Positions 1 through 9,946 of a stretch of 64,000 bases of DNA are shown here, piece by piece; positions within the stretch are counted from its first letter, which is position 1; each line of letters opens with the position of its first letter. The stretch lies in contig JAJQDT010000128.1 in the NCBI GenBank assembly GCA_021202075.1, positions 1-64,000 of the forward strand, in the 5' to 3' direction. The notes beneath the pieces are model-generated. The model was not told the DNA's origin. It did no database searches and was given only the letters and a program-made list of their open reading frames with translations. Origin of the DNA: Lachnospiraceae bacterium (GTDB lineage Bacteria > Bacillota > Clostridia > Lachnospirales > Lachnospiraceae). The position numbers and the translations under genes were made by a program.

Positions 1-2
1 AT

Positions 3-50
3 GCCGCCACCGGCGCGATTATCGAGTTTGAAGCAGAATGGGACGACTAG
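3..50 (+). CDS. C-terminal fragment of a CDS truncated by the window edge (…AATGAIIEFEAEWDD*)
   Basis: Open frame from the window start to TAG at 48-50. Confidence 0.4.
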   Translation, partial: AATGAIIEFEAEWDD

Positions 51-279
51 AATATGGAGCCAGATTATCCCGGCTTTGTGCAGCGCAAAGCAAATTTTGA
101 CGCTTGCGCCGCCAATAAAAACGCTTCGAGGAAAACATTGTAATTGTATTTTGAATAAACATCAATTATAATGAAGCATCAGCAGATGAAGATGAAATAT
201 CTTGGGCGCCAGAGTGGCCTGAGAGCATTTTTTGATTTAAAAAAGAAATTGTGAGGACTACAAAGTCCGGGAGAAGCCT

Positions 280-1152
280 ATGATTCAGGATATGGGAGAA
301 GGACATTGTTTTCATAATGAATACCGGCCGGATGCCCGGCCGAAACCGGACAGCAGGATTATGTTTTACCGCGGACGGGAAATCCTGGTGAAACGGGAGG
401 AAAATGAGATTTCATTTTTGACATGGGCCGAACTGGAACCGGAGTTTATGCTCCGGGAGGAAGAGGCGACGTATCTTTTCTCAATCAATGAGATTGATTA
501 TTTCCTGTTTCGGGATTTTAGGGAATCCATGTATGCGCCGGATGATATGCCGGGGCATTTCCCGGGATATACCTGGGAGAAGATTGAATTGATGCGTCAG
601 GCGGCTCCCGGGGACGCCGCGTTTGCCGGGGTCACAGGGATGCAGCTTTTTGGCTGGTACCAGAGTCGGCGCTTCTGTCCGGTGTGCGGCAGGCGCATGG
701 TTCACAGTGCGAAGGAGCGGATGATGCACTGTGAGGTCTGCGGACAGGTGGAGTATCCGAAAATCTGTCCGGCTGTGATTGTTGCGGTGACGGATCAGGA
801 GCGGATTCTGCTGACGAAATATGCCGGCCGTTCATTTAAAAAATATGCGTTGATTGCCGGCTTTGTCGAGATCGGTGAGAGCATTGAGGATACGGTTCGT
901 CGCGAGGTGATGGAAGAGGTCGGGCTGAGGGTGAAAAATATCCGCTATTATAAAAGCCAGCCGTGGTCGTTTACAGATACTCTGTTGATGGGATTTTTTG
1001 CAGAGGTGGATGGAGACAGTGAGATTTCCCTGGATGAGACGGAGCTTGCGGTGGGAAAGTGGTGTACGCGCAATGAGGTGCCCGAAGACGACGGGGTGAG
1101 CCTGACGCGGGAGATGATGGGCGTATTTAAAAACGGAGGTTTTACAAAATAA
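280..1152 (+). CDS. nudC: NAD+ diphosphatase, NUDIX family with zinc ribbon
   Basis: CPVCG…CEVCG zinc ribbon followed by Nudix box [22 protein letters not shown]. Confidence 0.9.
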   Translation: MIQDMGEGHCFHNEYRPDARPKPDSRIMFYRGREILVKREENEISFLTWAELEPEFMLREEEATYLFSINEIDYFLFRDFRESMYAPDDMPGHFPGYTWEKIELMRQAAPGDAAFAGVTGMQLFGWYQSRRFCPVCGRRMVHSAKERMMHCEVCGQVEYPKICPAVIVAVTDQERILLTKYAGRSFKKYALIAGFVEIGESIEDTVRREVMEEVGLRVKNIRYYKSQPWSFTDTLLMGFFAEVDGDSEISLDETELAVGKWCTRNEVPEDDGVSLTREMMGVFKNGGFTK

Positions 1153-1187
1153 TTTTCAATACGAAAGGCATTGAGGGTGACAGGGGG

Positions 1188-2363
1188 ATGGAAAGGAAAA
1201 ATAGAAAATACTTCCCGATTTTTGTGGATCTTTCAGATAAAAAAGTGGTGGTTGTCGGCGCCGGTACGATTGCCAAGCGGCGTGTCCGTGCGCTTGTCGA
1301 CTTTACCGGCCATCTTTTTGTGATTGCGCCGGAGATTAATCCGGAGCTGCGGGAGCTGGAAGAGGCAGGGAAGCTGACGATTCTTCGAAAAAAATATGAA
1401 AGAGAAGATGTTTCTGATGCTTCGATTGTGATTGCGGCGACAAATGACCGAAGACTGAACCAGGAGATCTATGCGGCCTGTAAAGAAATGGGAATTCCTG
1501 TCAACGTCTGTAATGACAGGACTCGCTGTGATTTTTATTTTCCGGTGCTTGTCTGTGATGATACGATCGTTGCGGGTATCAGCTCCGGTGGGCGCGATTC
1601 CGCCGGATCCAGGCGCATTGCGGATCAGATTCGGGAGCTGTTGGGGGAACCAGAGAAGAGATCTATGCCTGCAGATCGCTGGTACAGGATGAATTCCAGT
1701 CAGGCAATTTCGGTGTCCGATATCGAAGAATGTCCTGCCTTTGAGGATGGTTCCGGGAATGATTCTGGGAATGGCTCTGGGCGCAGCCGGATGGCAGATT
1801 CTGTATGGAACGCCAGGAAACGTGAGGATTTTACGGATAAAGAGAATCTGGATCTTTTGCAAACGCAGGCGGACATCCCGCCGAATGTCCGGTTTGTCCG
1901 TATTTACACGGACGGCGCGGCCCGCGGCAACCCGGATGGACCGGGCGGCTATGGAGTGCTGCTTAAGTATCGGGATGCTTCCGGACTGGTACACGAGCTG
2001 GAATTTTCCAAGGGCTATGTAAAGACAACGAATAATCGTATGGAGCTGATGGCGGCGATTGTCGGACTTGAGGCTTTGAATCATCCCTGTGAGGTGCAGC
2101 TTTATTCGGACTCCCAGTATCTTGTGAATGCATTTAATCAGCACTGGCTGGATAACTGGATTAAAAATGACTGGAAACGCGGCAGGAATGAGACGGTAAA
2201 AAATGTCGACCTCTGGAAACGTCTGCTGGCGGCCGCCGCGCCGCATCAGATCTCCTGGAACTGGGTGAAGGGGCATGACGGACACCCGGAGAATGAGCGC
2301 TGCGACACGCTTGCGACCGGCGCGGCGGACGGGGAGGATCTGATCGAGGATATTGTACTTTGA
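1188..2363 (+). CDS. Fusion protein: N-terminal precorrin-2 dehydrogenase-like (SirC/Met8/CysG-N) domain + C-terminal ribonuclease HI
   Basis: N-term [26 protein letters not shown]…AATNDRRLN…[10 protein letters not shown]-term [15 protein letters not shown]…NNRMELMA…YSDSQY…[15 protein letters not shown]; single uninterrupted frame. Confidence 0.88.
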   Translation: MERKNRKYFPIFVDLSDKKVVVVGAGTIAKRRVRALVDFTGHLFVIAPEINPELRELEEAGKLTILRKKYEREDVSDASIVIAATNDRRLNQEIYAACKEMGIPVNVCNDRTRCDFYFPVLVCDDTIVAGISSGGRDSAGSRRIADQIRELLGEPEKRSMPADRWYRMNSSQAISVSDIEECPAFEDGSGNDSGNGSGRSRMADSVWNARKREDFTDKENLDLLQTQADIPPNVRFVRIYTDGAARGNPDGPGGYGVLLKYRDASGLVHELEFSKGYVKTTNNRMELMAAIVGLEALNHPCEVQLYSDSQYLVNAFNQHWLDNWIKNDWKRGRNETVKNVDLWKRLLAAAAPHQISWNWVKGHDGHPENERCDTLATGAADGEDLIEDIVL

Positions 2364-2383
2364 AACCGGCTTGTAATAATCCC

Positions 2384-2462
2384 ATTGGCCCTGGCAGCCC
2401 GTATTGTAATTCCATGTGCATTCTGTCTGCCTGTTTTGCAGAAGGAAAGCTGCGCCTGTGGT
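2384..2462. repeat. Family B, copy B1
   Basis: ccattggccctggcagcccgtattgtaattccatgtgcattctgtctgcctgttttgca; matches both B2 arms. Confidence 0.6.
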
Positions 2463-2662
2463 TTTCACTGGTTGTTTTCGAAAAAATGTGACAGGAAAAA
2501 CGTGATATATAAGGAATTTCCTGTTGAAATGAAAAATTCCCTGTGCTATCATAATGCACAGTGCGTTGCGGGTACGAATCTTTTTGCTTCAGAGACCGGT
2601 GATGATTCTCCGACGCAAAATGATTGATTCTGGTTCCGGTTTATCCGGGCCAGGGTAAGGAG

Positions 2663-2728
2663 CTGTCGGAAAATAACTCATGCATTTTGCACCACCTAAT
2701 CCGCATAGGTTATTTTTCGACAGATCCT
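2663..2728 (+). repeat. Family A-related palindrome, copy A1, upstream of alaS
   Basis: CTGTCGGAAAATAACTCATGC…GCATAGGTTATTTTTCGACAG. Confidence 0.75.
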
Positions 2729-2819
2729 AAGAGGATTTATGCCGCGGCGATAATGGGGATTTTTTGTCTGTGGATCCCTGATACGACAGAAAGAGAGCAG
2801 ATAACGAGGAGGAACCGTT

Positions 2820-5459
2820 GTGAAGAAGTACGGAGTAAATGAGTTAAGACAAATGTACCTGGATTTTTTCAGGAGCAAGGATCATCTGGTGATGAACAGC
2901 TTTTCGCTGGTGCCGCACAATGACAACAGCCTGCTGTTGATCAATGCGGGCATGGCGCCGCTGAAGCCTTATTTTACCGGCGCGGAGATTCCGCCGAAAA
3001 AGCGTGTGGCGACCTGCCAGAAGTGCATTCGCACGGGTGATATTGAAAATGTCGGGAAGACGGCGCGCCACGGCACTTTCTTTGAGATGCTTGGGAATTT
3101 TTCGTTCGGCGACTACTTTAAAAAGGAAGCCATCGGCTGGTCCTGGGAGTTTCTGACCGAGGTGGTCGGGCTGGATCCGGATCGTCTGTATCCGTCTGTG
3201 TATCAGGATGACGATGAGGCGTGGAACATCTGGCATGAGCAGATCGGGATTGCGCCGGAGCGGATTTTCCGGTTTGGGAAAGAGGATAATTTCTGGGAGC
3301 ACGGCGCGGGACCGTGCGGGCCGTGCTCGGAGATCTATTATGACCGCGGGGAGAAGTACGGCTGCGGGAAGCCGGACTGTACGGTCGGCTGCGACTGCGA
3401 CCGCTACATTGAGATCTGGAATAATGTCTTTACACAGTTTGAGAATGACGGGAATGGCAATTATGAGCTGCTGAAGCAGAAGAACATTGACACAGGCATG
3501 GGGCTTGAGCGCCTGGCGGTGGTTGTGCAGGATGTGGATTCGATCTTTGATGTGGATACGATCCAGGCGCTGCGGGATAAGGTCTGTGAGGTCGCAAAGA
3601 CGGTGTACAAGACGGATGAGAAGAAGGATATCTCCATTCGTCTGATCGTGGATCATATCCGCTCGGCGACGTTTATGATCTCGGATGGCATCATGCCGTC
3701 CAATGAAGGGCGCGGCTATGTGCTCCGCCGTCTGATCCGCCGTGCGGCGCGCCATGGACGGATGCTCGGCATTGAGAGCAGCTTCCTCTCGAAGCTTTCT
3801 GAGACGGTGATTGAGGGCTCCAAAGCCGGTTATCCGGAGCTGGAGGAGAAAAAGGAATTTATTTTCAAGGTTCTCTCGCAGGAGGAGGAAAAGTTCAGCC
3901 GCACGATTGACCAGGGGCTGTCTATTTTAAATGAGCTGGAGGCGAAGCTTTCCGCGGACGGGAAGACGACGCTCGAAGGAAAGGATGCGTTCGTGCTTTA
4001 TGACACGTACGGATTCCCGCTGGATCTGACGAAGGAGATTCTGGAAGAAAAAGGCTATACCATCGATGAGAAAGGCTTTGGGGCCTGTATGGAGGAGCAG
4101 CGGCAGAAGGCGCGCGCAGCCCGGGCGACAACGAACTATATGGGCGCGGACGCGACGGTCTATGATCAGATTCCGGCAGCCATCACGACGGAGTTTGTCG
4201 GCTATGATTCGCTGTGCTGTGAGTCAGAGATTACCGTACTCACGACCGAGACGGAGCTTACCGAGGCGCTCACGGAGGGCGTGCGGGGCACGGTGATTAC
4301 GAAGCGGACGCCGTTCTATGGCACGATGGGCGGCCAGGAAGGCGATAAAGGCGAGATTGTCTGCGCGGCGGGGCGCTTTGTGGTGGAGGACACCATTCAT
4401 CTGCTCGGCGGAAAATATGGCCATGTCGGCTATATGGCAGAGGGCATGATTAAGACCGGCGATACGGTGACGCTTAAGGTAGACGAGATGGGGCGTACCA
4501 ACACCTGCCGGAATCACAGCGCGACCCACCTGCTTCAGAAAGCGTTGAAGACGGTACTCGGCTCCCATGTGGAGCAGAAAGGCTCTCTCGTGACGCCGGA
4601 CCGGCTGCGCTTTGACTTTGCCCATTTCCAGGCGATGACTGCAGAGGAAATCGCGCAGACGGAGGCACTGGTCAATCGCGAGATTGCTGCGGCGCTTCCG
4701 GTCGAGACCCGCATCATGAGCATTGAGGATGCAAAAAAGACCGGCGCGATGGCGCTGTTTGGGGAGAAATACGGCGATGAGGTGCGCGTGGTCTCCATGG
4801 GTGATTTTTCAAAGGAGCTTTGCGGCGGTACCCATGTATCTAATACGTCCGTCATCACGACGTTCAAGATCGTATCCGAGGCCGGCGTAGCCGCAGGAGT
4901 GCGGCGCATCGAGGCTCTGACCGGTGAGGGTGTGTTTGCTTATTACAGAAAGCAGGAGCAGGAGCTCATCGAAGCGGCAAAGCTTCTGAAGACGACTCCG
5001 TCTGGTGTTCATGAGAAAATCGCGGCGCTGCTTTCCGAACTGAAAGCAGTAAACAGTGAGAACGAATCGTTAAAGAGCAAACTTGCAAAGGACGCGCTCG
5101 GCGATGTGATGGATCAGGTCTGCGAGGTAAATGGCGTGAAGCTTCTCGCGACAAAGCTGGAGGGCGTGGATATGAACGGCCTGCGTGAGCTGGGCGACCA
5201 GCTGCGGGATAAGCTCGGCGAGGGCGTGGTGCTTCTGGCGTCAATGACGGATGGCAAAGTCAGCCTGATGGCGGCTGCGACCGACGGCGCGATGAAGAAA
5301 GGCGCGCATGCGGGCAATCTGATCAAAGGCATTGCAGCTCTAGTCGGCGGCGGAGGAGGCGGCCGCCCGAACATGGCGCAGGCCGGCGGCAAAAATCCGG
5401 CCGGTGTGGACGCGGCGCTTGAGAAAGCAAAAGACGTGCTCGCAGCGCAGGTGAAGTAA
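2820..5459 (+). CDS. alaS: Alanyl-tRNA synthetase
   Basis: Full-length AlaRS (879 aa), RNHSATHLL and CGGTHVSNT motifs, C-terminal GGGGGGRPNMAQAGG. Confidence 0.97.
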   Translation: MKKYGVNELRQMYLDFFRSKDHLVMNSFSLVPHNDNSLLLINAGMAPLKPYFTGAEIPPKKRVATCQKCIRTGDIENVGKTARHGTFFEMLGNFSFGDYFKKEAIGWSWEFLTEVVGLDPDRLYPSVYQDDDEAWNIWHEQIGIAPERIFRFGKEDNFWEHGAGPCGPCSEIYYDRGEKYGCGKPDCTVGCDCDRYIEIWNNVFTQFENDGNGNYELLKQKNIDTGMGLERLAVVVQDVDSIFDVDTIQALRDKVCEVAKTVYKTDEKKDISIRLIVDHIRSATFMISDGIMPSNEGRGYVLRRLIRRAARHGRMLGIESSFLSKLSETVIEGSKAGYPELEEKKEFIFKVLSQEEEKFSRTIDQGLSILNELEAKLSADGKTTLEGKDAFVLYDTYGFPLDLTKEILEEKGYTIDEKGFGACMEEQRQKARAARATTNYMGADATVYDQIPAAITTEFVGYDSLCCESEITVLTTETELTEALTEGVRGTVITKRTPFYGTMGGQEGDKGEIVCAAGRFVVEDTIHLLGGKYGHVGYMAEGMIKTGDTVTLKVDEMGRTNTCRNHSATHLLQKALKTVLGSHVEQKGSLVTPDRLRFDFAHFQAMTAEEIAQTEALVNREIAAALPVETRIMSIEDAKKTGAMALFGEKYGDEVRVVSMGDFSKELCGGTHVSNTSVITTFKIVSEAGVAAGVRRIEALTGEGVFAYYRKQEQELIEAAKLLKTTPSGVHEKIAALLSELKAVNSENESLKSKLAKDALGDVMDQVCEVNGVKLLATKLEGVDMNGLRELGDQLRDKLGEGVVLLASMTDGKVSLMAAATDGAMKKGAHAGNLIKGIAALVGGGGGGRPNMAQAGGKNPAGVDAALEKAKDVLAAQVK

Positions 5460-5484
5460 AAGGAACTGTTTTACAAAAAAACAG

Positions 5485-5512
5485 TTGACGAAAGCGGAAA
5501 TTATGGTATACT
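5485..5512 (+). promoter_or_regulatory. Sigma-A-like promoter upstream of rpsU (TTGACG-16-TATACT)
   Basis: -35/-10 match read from sequence. Confidence 0.6.
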
Positions 5513-5590
5513 GATTGCAGTGCAATAAAATACCCAGACAGTTGTATGTCTTGCACAATCTGCAACTGGAGGGAGGTTAGGTGTGAGACA

Positions 5591-5767
5591 ATGTCAAATG
5601 TTATCGTAAAAGAAAACGAATCACTGGACAGTGCTTTACGCCGTTTCAAACGAAACTGCGCAAAGGCCGGGATCCAGCAGGAGATTCGGAAAAGAGAGCA
5701 TTACGAGAAGCCGAGCGTTCGCCGCAAGAAAAAGTCTGAGGCCGCTCGCAAAAGGAAATACAATTAA
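5591..5767 (+). CDS. rpsU: 30S ribosomal protein S21
   Basis: [58 protein letters not shown]. Confidence 0.95.
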   Translation: MSNVIVKENESLDSALRRFKRNCAKAGIQQEIRKREHYEKPSVRRKKKSEAARKRKYN

Positions 5768-5776
5768 TGTGCAGCG

Positions 5777-5810
5777 AAATCCCTGATTGCCTTGCGGTCA
5801 GGGATTTTCT
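5777..5810 (+). terminator. Rho-independent terminator after rpsU
   Basis: AAATCCCTGA…TCAGGGATTTTCT hairpin + T-run. Confidence 0.7.
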
Positions 5811-5816
5811 ATATAT

Positions 5817-5955
5817 GCGCAGGGCTGCGTAAGGAGTTTTCCGGCTGACGCCGGACGCAGCCCGTAGTCATAAGGAATTCTCCGACTTCGTCGGCAATCC
5901 TTATGACATACCGCGCGGGCGAGCAGGAGCCGACAAGCCGCCTCCTGCTCGATCA
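5817..5955 (+). repeat. Intergenic hairpin element family C, copy C1 (three successive hairpins)
   Basis: GGGCTGCGT/ACGCAGCCC; GTCATAAGGA/TCCTTATGAC; GAGCAGGAG/CTCCTGCTC; similar to C2-C4. Confidence 0.7.
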
Positions 5956-5975
5956 TCAGGGAGAGCTTCGAAGGA

Positions 5976-7565
5976 GTGAACATCGGACCGATGAGTATGA
6001 CGGGAAAGTATGAGAAGCTGATGAAGAAGACCACAGCGAACACAACCGGGCGTGTTGTCTTATTTGCGCTGGCTGTGCTGATTCAGGTGCTGTGGATTAT
6101 TTTTCTGATTCTGGTGCTGAATAATAAATATGGATTCATTACTTCGTTTATTAATATTTTGAGTATTCTGGCGGTGCTCTGGATTGTCAGCAAGGATATG
6201 AATCCGGCGTATAAGCTGGCCTGGACCATTCTGATTCTGGCCGTGCCGATTGCGGGAGCCGTGATTTATCTGATGTTTGGCGATTCGCGCATGAGCCATC
6301 AGCTGAATGCGCGGATGAAGCAGGCGGATCAGGAGGCCTCCGCTTATCTGACACAGCAGAGGGAAGTGCAGGATGCACTGGAGGCGGAGGATGGCGCCGC
6401 GGGCCGGCAGTCCGACTATATCCGGGAGCATGCCGGTTTCCCGGTGTACAAAAATACACAGACCCGCTATTTTGGCTCGGGCGAAGCGTTTTTTCCTGTC
6501 TTTCTCGAAGAGCTGGAAAAGGCGGAGCACTATATTTTCATGGAATATTTCATCATTGACGATGGCGAAATGTGGCAGAGTGTCCTGGACATCCTGGAAG
6601 AAAAGGCAAAACTCGGGCTGGATGTGCGGATGATTTATGACGACTGGGGGTGCGCGAGCAAGATGCCGCAGTCGTTTGAATGGCAGCTGAAGGCAAAGGG
6701 CATTCGCTGCGAGGTGTTTAATCCGCTGATCCCGATCGCATCGATTGTCCTGAATAATCGCGACCACCGGAAAATCACGGTGATAGACGGACATACGGCA
6801 TTTACCGGCGGCATTAACCTGGCCGATGAGTATATCAACCGCATTGAGCGGTTTGGCTACTGGAAGGATTCTGCTGTTATGATGCATGGGGAAGCGGTCT
6901 GGAGCTTCACCGTGATGTTTCTCGAAATGTGGAGCGTGCTGGCGCAGGAAAAGGTTTCGTACCAGAGCTATCTTCCGCATCTCTGGCACGAAGAGGCGTT
7001 TACCGGCGGGGACTATGGCGGTTATGTCCAGCCATACTGCGATACGCCGCTCGATCATGAGACGGTTGGAGAAAATGTTTATCTGAACATCATCAGCCGC
7101 GCGGAGCGCTACGTCTATATTTTCACGCCGTATCTGATCATTGACAGCGAGATGCAGACAGCGCTTACCCTGGCGGCGAAAAGCGGCATTGATGTGCGGA
7201 TTGTGACGCCTGCCATCCCGGATAAAAAGGCGGTATTTCTGCTCACACAGTCTTACTATGAGCCTCTGCTGAAATCGGGTGTGCGCATTTACGAATTTAC
7301 ACCGGGATTTATCCACGCGAAAAGCTTTGTCTGTGATGATAAGATTGCGACTGTCGGCTCCATCAACCTGGATTACCGCAGCCTGTATCTGCACTTCGAG
7401 TGCGGAGTCTGGATGTATGACGCCGCGGCGGTTGCAGCGATAAAGGAGGATGCGCTCGCAGTGTTTGAACAGTCGCGCGAGGTGGCGCTTGAGGACTGCG
7501 AAAATAAGAGCCTCATTCGCCATTTTGGGCAGAGTATTCTGAGGCTGTTCGCACCGCTGCTGTAG
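5976..7565 (+). CDS. cls: Cardiolipin synthase, phospholipase D family
   Basis: N-terminal TM helices and two HxK motifs (NNRDHRKITVIDG; GFIHAKSFVCDD). Confidence 0.92.
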   Translation: MNIGPMSMTGKYEKLMKKTTANTTGRVVLFALAVLIQVLWIIFLILVLNNKYGFITSFINILSILAVLWIVSKDMNPAYKLAWTILILAVPIAGAVIYLMFGDSRMSHQLNARMKQADQEASAYLTQQREVQDALEAEDGAAGRQSDYIREHAGFPVYKNTQTRYFGSGEAFFPVFLEELEKAEHYIFMEYFIIDDGEMWQSVLDILEEKAKLGLDVRMIYDDWGCASKMPQSFEWQLKAKGIRCEVFNPLIPIASIVLNNRDHRKITVIDGHTAFTGGINLADEYINRIERFGYWKDSAVMMHGEAVWSFTVMFLEMWSVLAQEKVSYQSYLPHLWHEEAFTGGDYGGYVQPYCDTPLDHETVGENVYLNIISRAERYVYIFTPYLIIDSEMQTALTLAAKSGIDVRIVTPAIPDKKAVFLLTQSYYEPLLKSGVRIYEFTPGFIHAKSFVCDDKIATVGSINLDYRSLYLHFECGVWMYDAAAVAAIKEDALAVFEQSREVALEDCENKSLIRHFGQSILRLFAPLL

Positions 7566-7617
7566 GGCGGCGTTTCCTGGCGGTCTGACAGGGAAGCGCA
7601 CGGATCGCGGACTTGTA

Positions 7618-7739
7618 GCCCGTATCGTATTCCATGCGCATTTTGCTTGCCTGTTTCGCCGATGGCACGATGCAAAAATCCTCGACGCAGCCTGCTACGC
7701 CTGCGGTTTTTGCATCGCTCATGGAATTACGATACGGGC
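7618..7739. repeat. Large nested inverted repeat (family B, copy B2)
   Basis: GCCCGTATCGTATTCCATG (7618-7636) pairs with CATGGAATTACGATACGGGC (7720-7739); inner GATGCAAAAA/TTTTTGCATC and CGCAG/CTGCG. Confidence 0.8.
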
Positions 7740-7827
7740 TGCGGGGCAATGGAATACATCCGATTCGGGCATATTTCAGACGGTTTTGGCATATAGTAGG
7801 AACGAAGAGATTGCCGGACGTGCTTAT

Positions 7828-9021
7828 ATGAAAAAACTCTTATTCTGGATTCTGCCGTTCCTCCTGGTTCAAAACAGCGTGCTTCTTTTTGCATTTTCTG
7901 TATCTGCAGAGCCGGAGATTGATACCCCTCACGCGGTTGTGATGGAAGTATCGACGGGGACGGTTTTATATGAGAAGGACGCGGATACGCCGGTGCACCC
8001 GGCCAGTGTGACAAAAATCATGACGGTTCTTCTTATTTTTGAGGCGCTGGAAAAAGGCAGCATCTCCCTGGATGATGAGGTCGTGACGAGCGAGTATGCA
8101 AAGTCCATGGGAGGCTCGCAGGTCTATCTGGAGACCGGTGAGGTGCAGACCGTGGAAACGCTCCTCAAATGTATTCTCATCGCTTCCGGAAATGATGCGG
8201 CTGTAGCGATGGCGGAGGCAATTGCCGGCTCGGAGGAGGCATTTGTCGAGCAAATGAATCAGAAGGCGGCGGAGCTTGGCATGGAACATACTCATTTTGT
8301 GGACTGCTGCGGTCTCACGGATTCGGCGGACCACTATCTCTCCGCCCGCGATGTTGCAATCATGTCCAGGGAGCTGCTCCGGCGGTATCCGGAGGTGACG
8401 GAATACTCGGATATCTGGATGGAGGACATGACGCACGTGACTGCGCAGGGAGAGAGTGTATTTACGTTATCCAACACCAATAAGCTGCTGCGCTCCTACG
8501 ATGGCTGTGACGGGCTGAAGACCGGCAGCACCAGCTACGCGAAATATTGTCTGAGTGCGACTGCGAGGCGGGATGGGATCCGACTGGTCAGTGTTGTCCT
8601 GACGGCTCCGGACACCAAAACGCGGTTCGCGGAGGCGGCCGAGCTTCTTGACTATGGTTTTTCCCGGTGCTCCATGTATTATGATGAAGAAATCCCCGCT
8701 CTTCCGAAGATTTCTGTGAAAGGGACCATCCAGGAGGAGTTTACGGTGAAGCTGGACGGAGAATTTTCTTATCTGAGCACGACGGGCGAGGATTTTTCCC
8801 TGATTGAAAAGCACTTTGAATGGGACGGGGACATTTCCGCCCCGCTGGAAACAGGAGATGCCATCGGCTCCTATGTGTATACGCTCGATGGAGCCGAGAT
8901 TGGCCGTGTACCGATCGTGATGGCGGAGTCGGCTCCCGAAGCCGGATATCTCGACTATCTGAACCTGGCATGGGAGCGATGGGCAAATATCCGTTTGCGA
9001 AATAGTAGAAATATGTTATAA
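7828..9021 (+). CDS. D-alanyl-D-alanine carboxypeptidase (penicillin-binding protein 5/6, DacF-like)
   Basis: Signal peptide, SVTK and KTGSTS motifs (PASVTKIMT; GCDGLKTGSTSYA). Confidence 0.9.
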   Translation: MKKLLFWILPFLLVQNSVLLFAFSVSAEPEIDTPHAVVMEVSTGTVLYEKDADTPVHPASVTKIMTVLLIFEALEKGSISLDDEVVTSEYAKSMGGSQVYLETGEVQTVETLLKCILIASGNDAAVAMAEAIAGSEEAFVEQMNQKAAELGMEHTHFVDCCGLTDSADHYLSARDVAIMSRELLRRYPEVTEYSDIWMEDMTHVTAQGESVFTLSNTNKLLRSYDGCDGLKTGSTSYAKYCLSATARRDGIRLVSVVLTAPDTKTRFAEAAELLDYGFSRCSMYYDEEIPALPKISVKGTIQEEFTVKLDGEFSYLSTTGEDFSLIEKHFEWDGDISAPLETGDAIGSYVYTLDGAEIGRVPIVMAESAPEAGYLDYLNLAWERWANIRLRNSRNML

Positions 9022-9145
9022 TCATTATAACCAGTCGATCGTATCGAAGGAATCGGTGCGGATGCACATGAGTATCGGTGCGGGAGACCAGGGTCGTGGA
9101 AGCAGGGCAGTTTGTTTCGGCTGCCTGGAAAGGACAGAAGAAGGA

Positions 9146-9946
9146 ATGCCCGATTTCAGAGTGACAAGATATCGAATACGGACAGAGAACGAACAGCCCG
9201 GGCCGGATGAGCCATTCTCCGCTGTTCTTTTAAGTGACCTTCATAATGAATCGTACGGCGATGGAAACAGCCGGCTGCTGCAGGAGATTCGAAATGAGAA
9301 TCCCGAATTAATTCTGATTGCGGGGGACATGCTGACATCCTCGAATGAGCCTCAGGTGGACGCGGCGCTGGCTCTGATGAATGAACTGACCAGAAAATAT
9401 CCGGTTTTTTACGTAAACGGGAACCATGAGAGCCGCCTAAAGGAAAAGCCGGAGAACTACCCGGAAGCGGCTTATGAGAAATATGCTTCGGCCATCCGCA
9501 GCTGCGGCGTGCGGCTTCTGGAAAACCGTTCAGAGACCATTGTGATTCATCGAATGCCCGTGACTATCTGGGGTCTGGAGCTTCCCGCCGATTATTATCA
9601 GCGGTTGCACAGGGAAGCTCTGAGCGTGGAGCAAATGGAGGAGATGCTCGGGAGGGCACCAGATTCCGGTTACCAGCTGCTTTTGGCCCATCATCCGGCT
9701 TATTTTGACACCTACGCTGCCTGGGGGGCGGATCTGACGCTTTCCGGCCATTTGCATGGGGGAATTATCCGCCTGCCGCTGCTCGGCGGCGTGGTCAGCC
9801 CGCAGTTTGGGCTGTTTCCCAAATACGACAGAGGACTGTTTACGCTCGAGGATAAAAAAATGGTGGTCAGCGCGGGGCTTGGCGGGCACACCATTAAGCT
9901 GCGCATCAATAATCCGCCGGAGCTGGTTGTGCTGGATTTTCTGTGA
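9146..9946 (+). CDS. Metallophosphoesterase
   Basis: LLSDLHNE, AGDML, NGNHE, LAHHP, SGHLHGG motifs; start codon uncertain. Confidence 0.85.
   Translation: MPDFRVTRYRIRTENEQPGPDEPFSAVLLSDLHNESYGDGNSRLLQEIRNENPELILIAGDMLTSSNEPQVDAALALMNELTRKYPVFYVNGNHESRLKEKPENYPEAAYEKYASAIRSCGVRLLENRSETIVIHRMPVTIWGLELPADYYQRLHREALSVEQMEEMLGRAPDSGYQLLLAHHPAYFDTYAAWGADLTLSGHLHGGIIRLPLLGGVVSPQFGLFPKYDRGLFTLEDKKMVVSAGLGGHTIKLRINNPPELVVLDFL

Noticed and set aside
1233-2552. 439-aa minus-strand ORF opposite the SirC-RNase H fusion
   Set aside because: Antisense shadow of a clear coding gene; Arg/His/Ile-rich composition and no recognisable family.
2560-2819. T-box or other riboswitch upstream of alaS
   Set aside because: No GGTACCGCG-type antiterminator or T-box stem I motifs; only the family A palindrome is visible.
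6060-7601. 513-aa minus-strand ORF opposite cls
   Set aside because: Antisense shadow of cardiolipin synthase.
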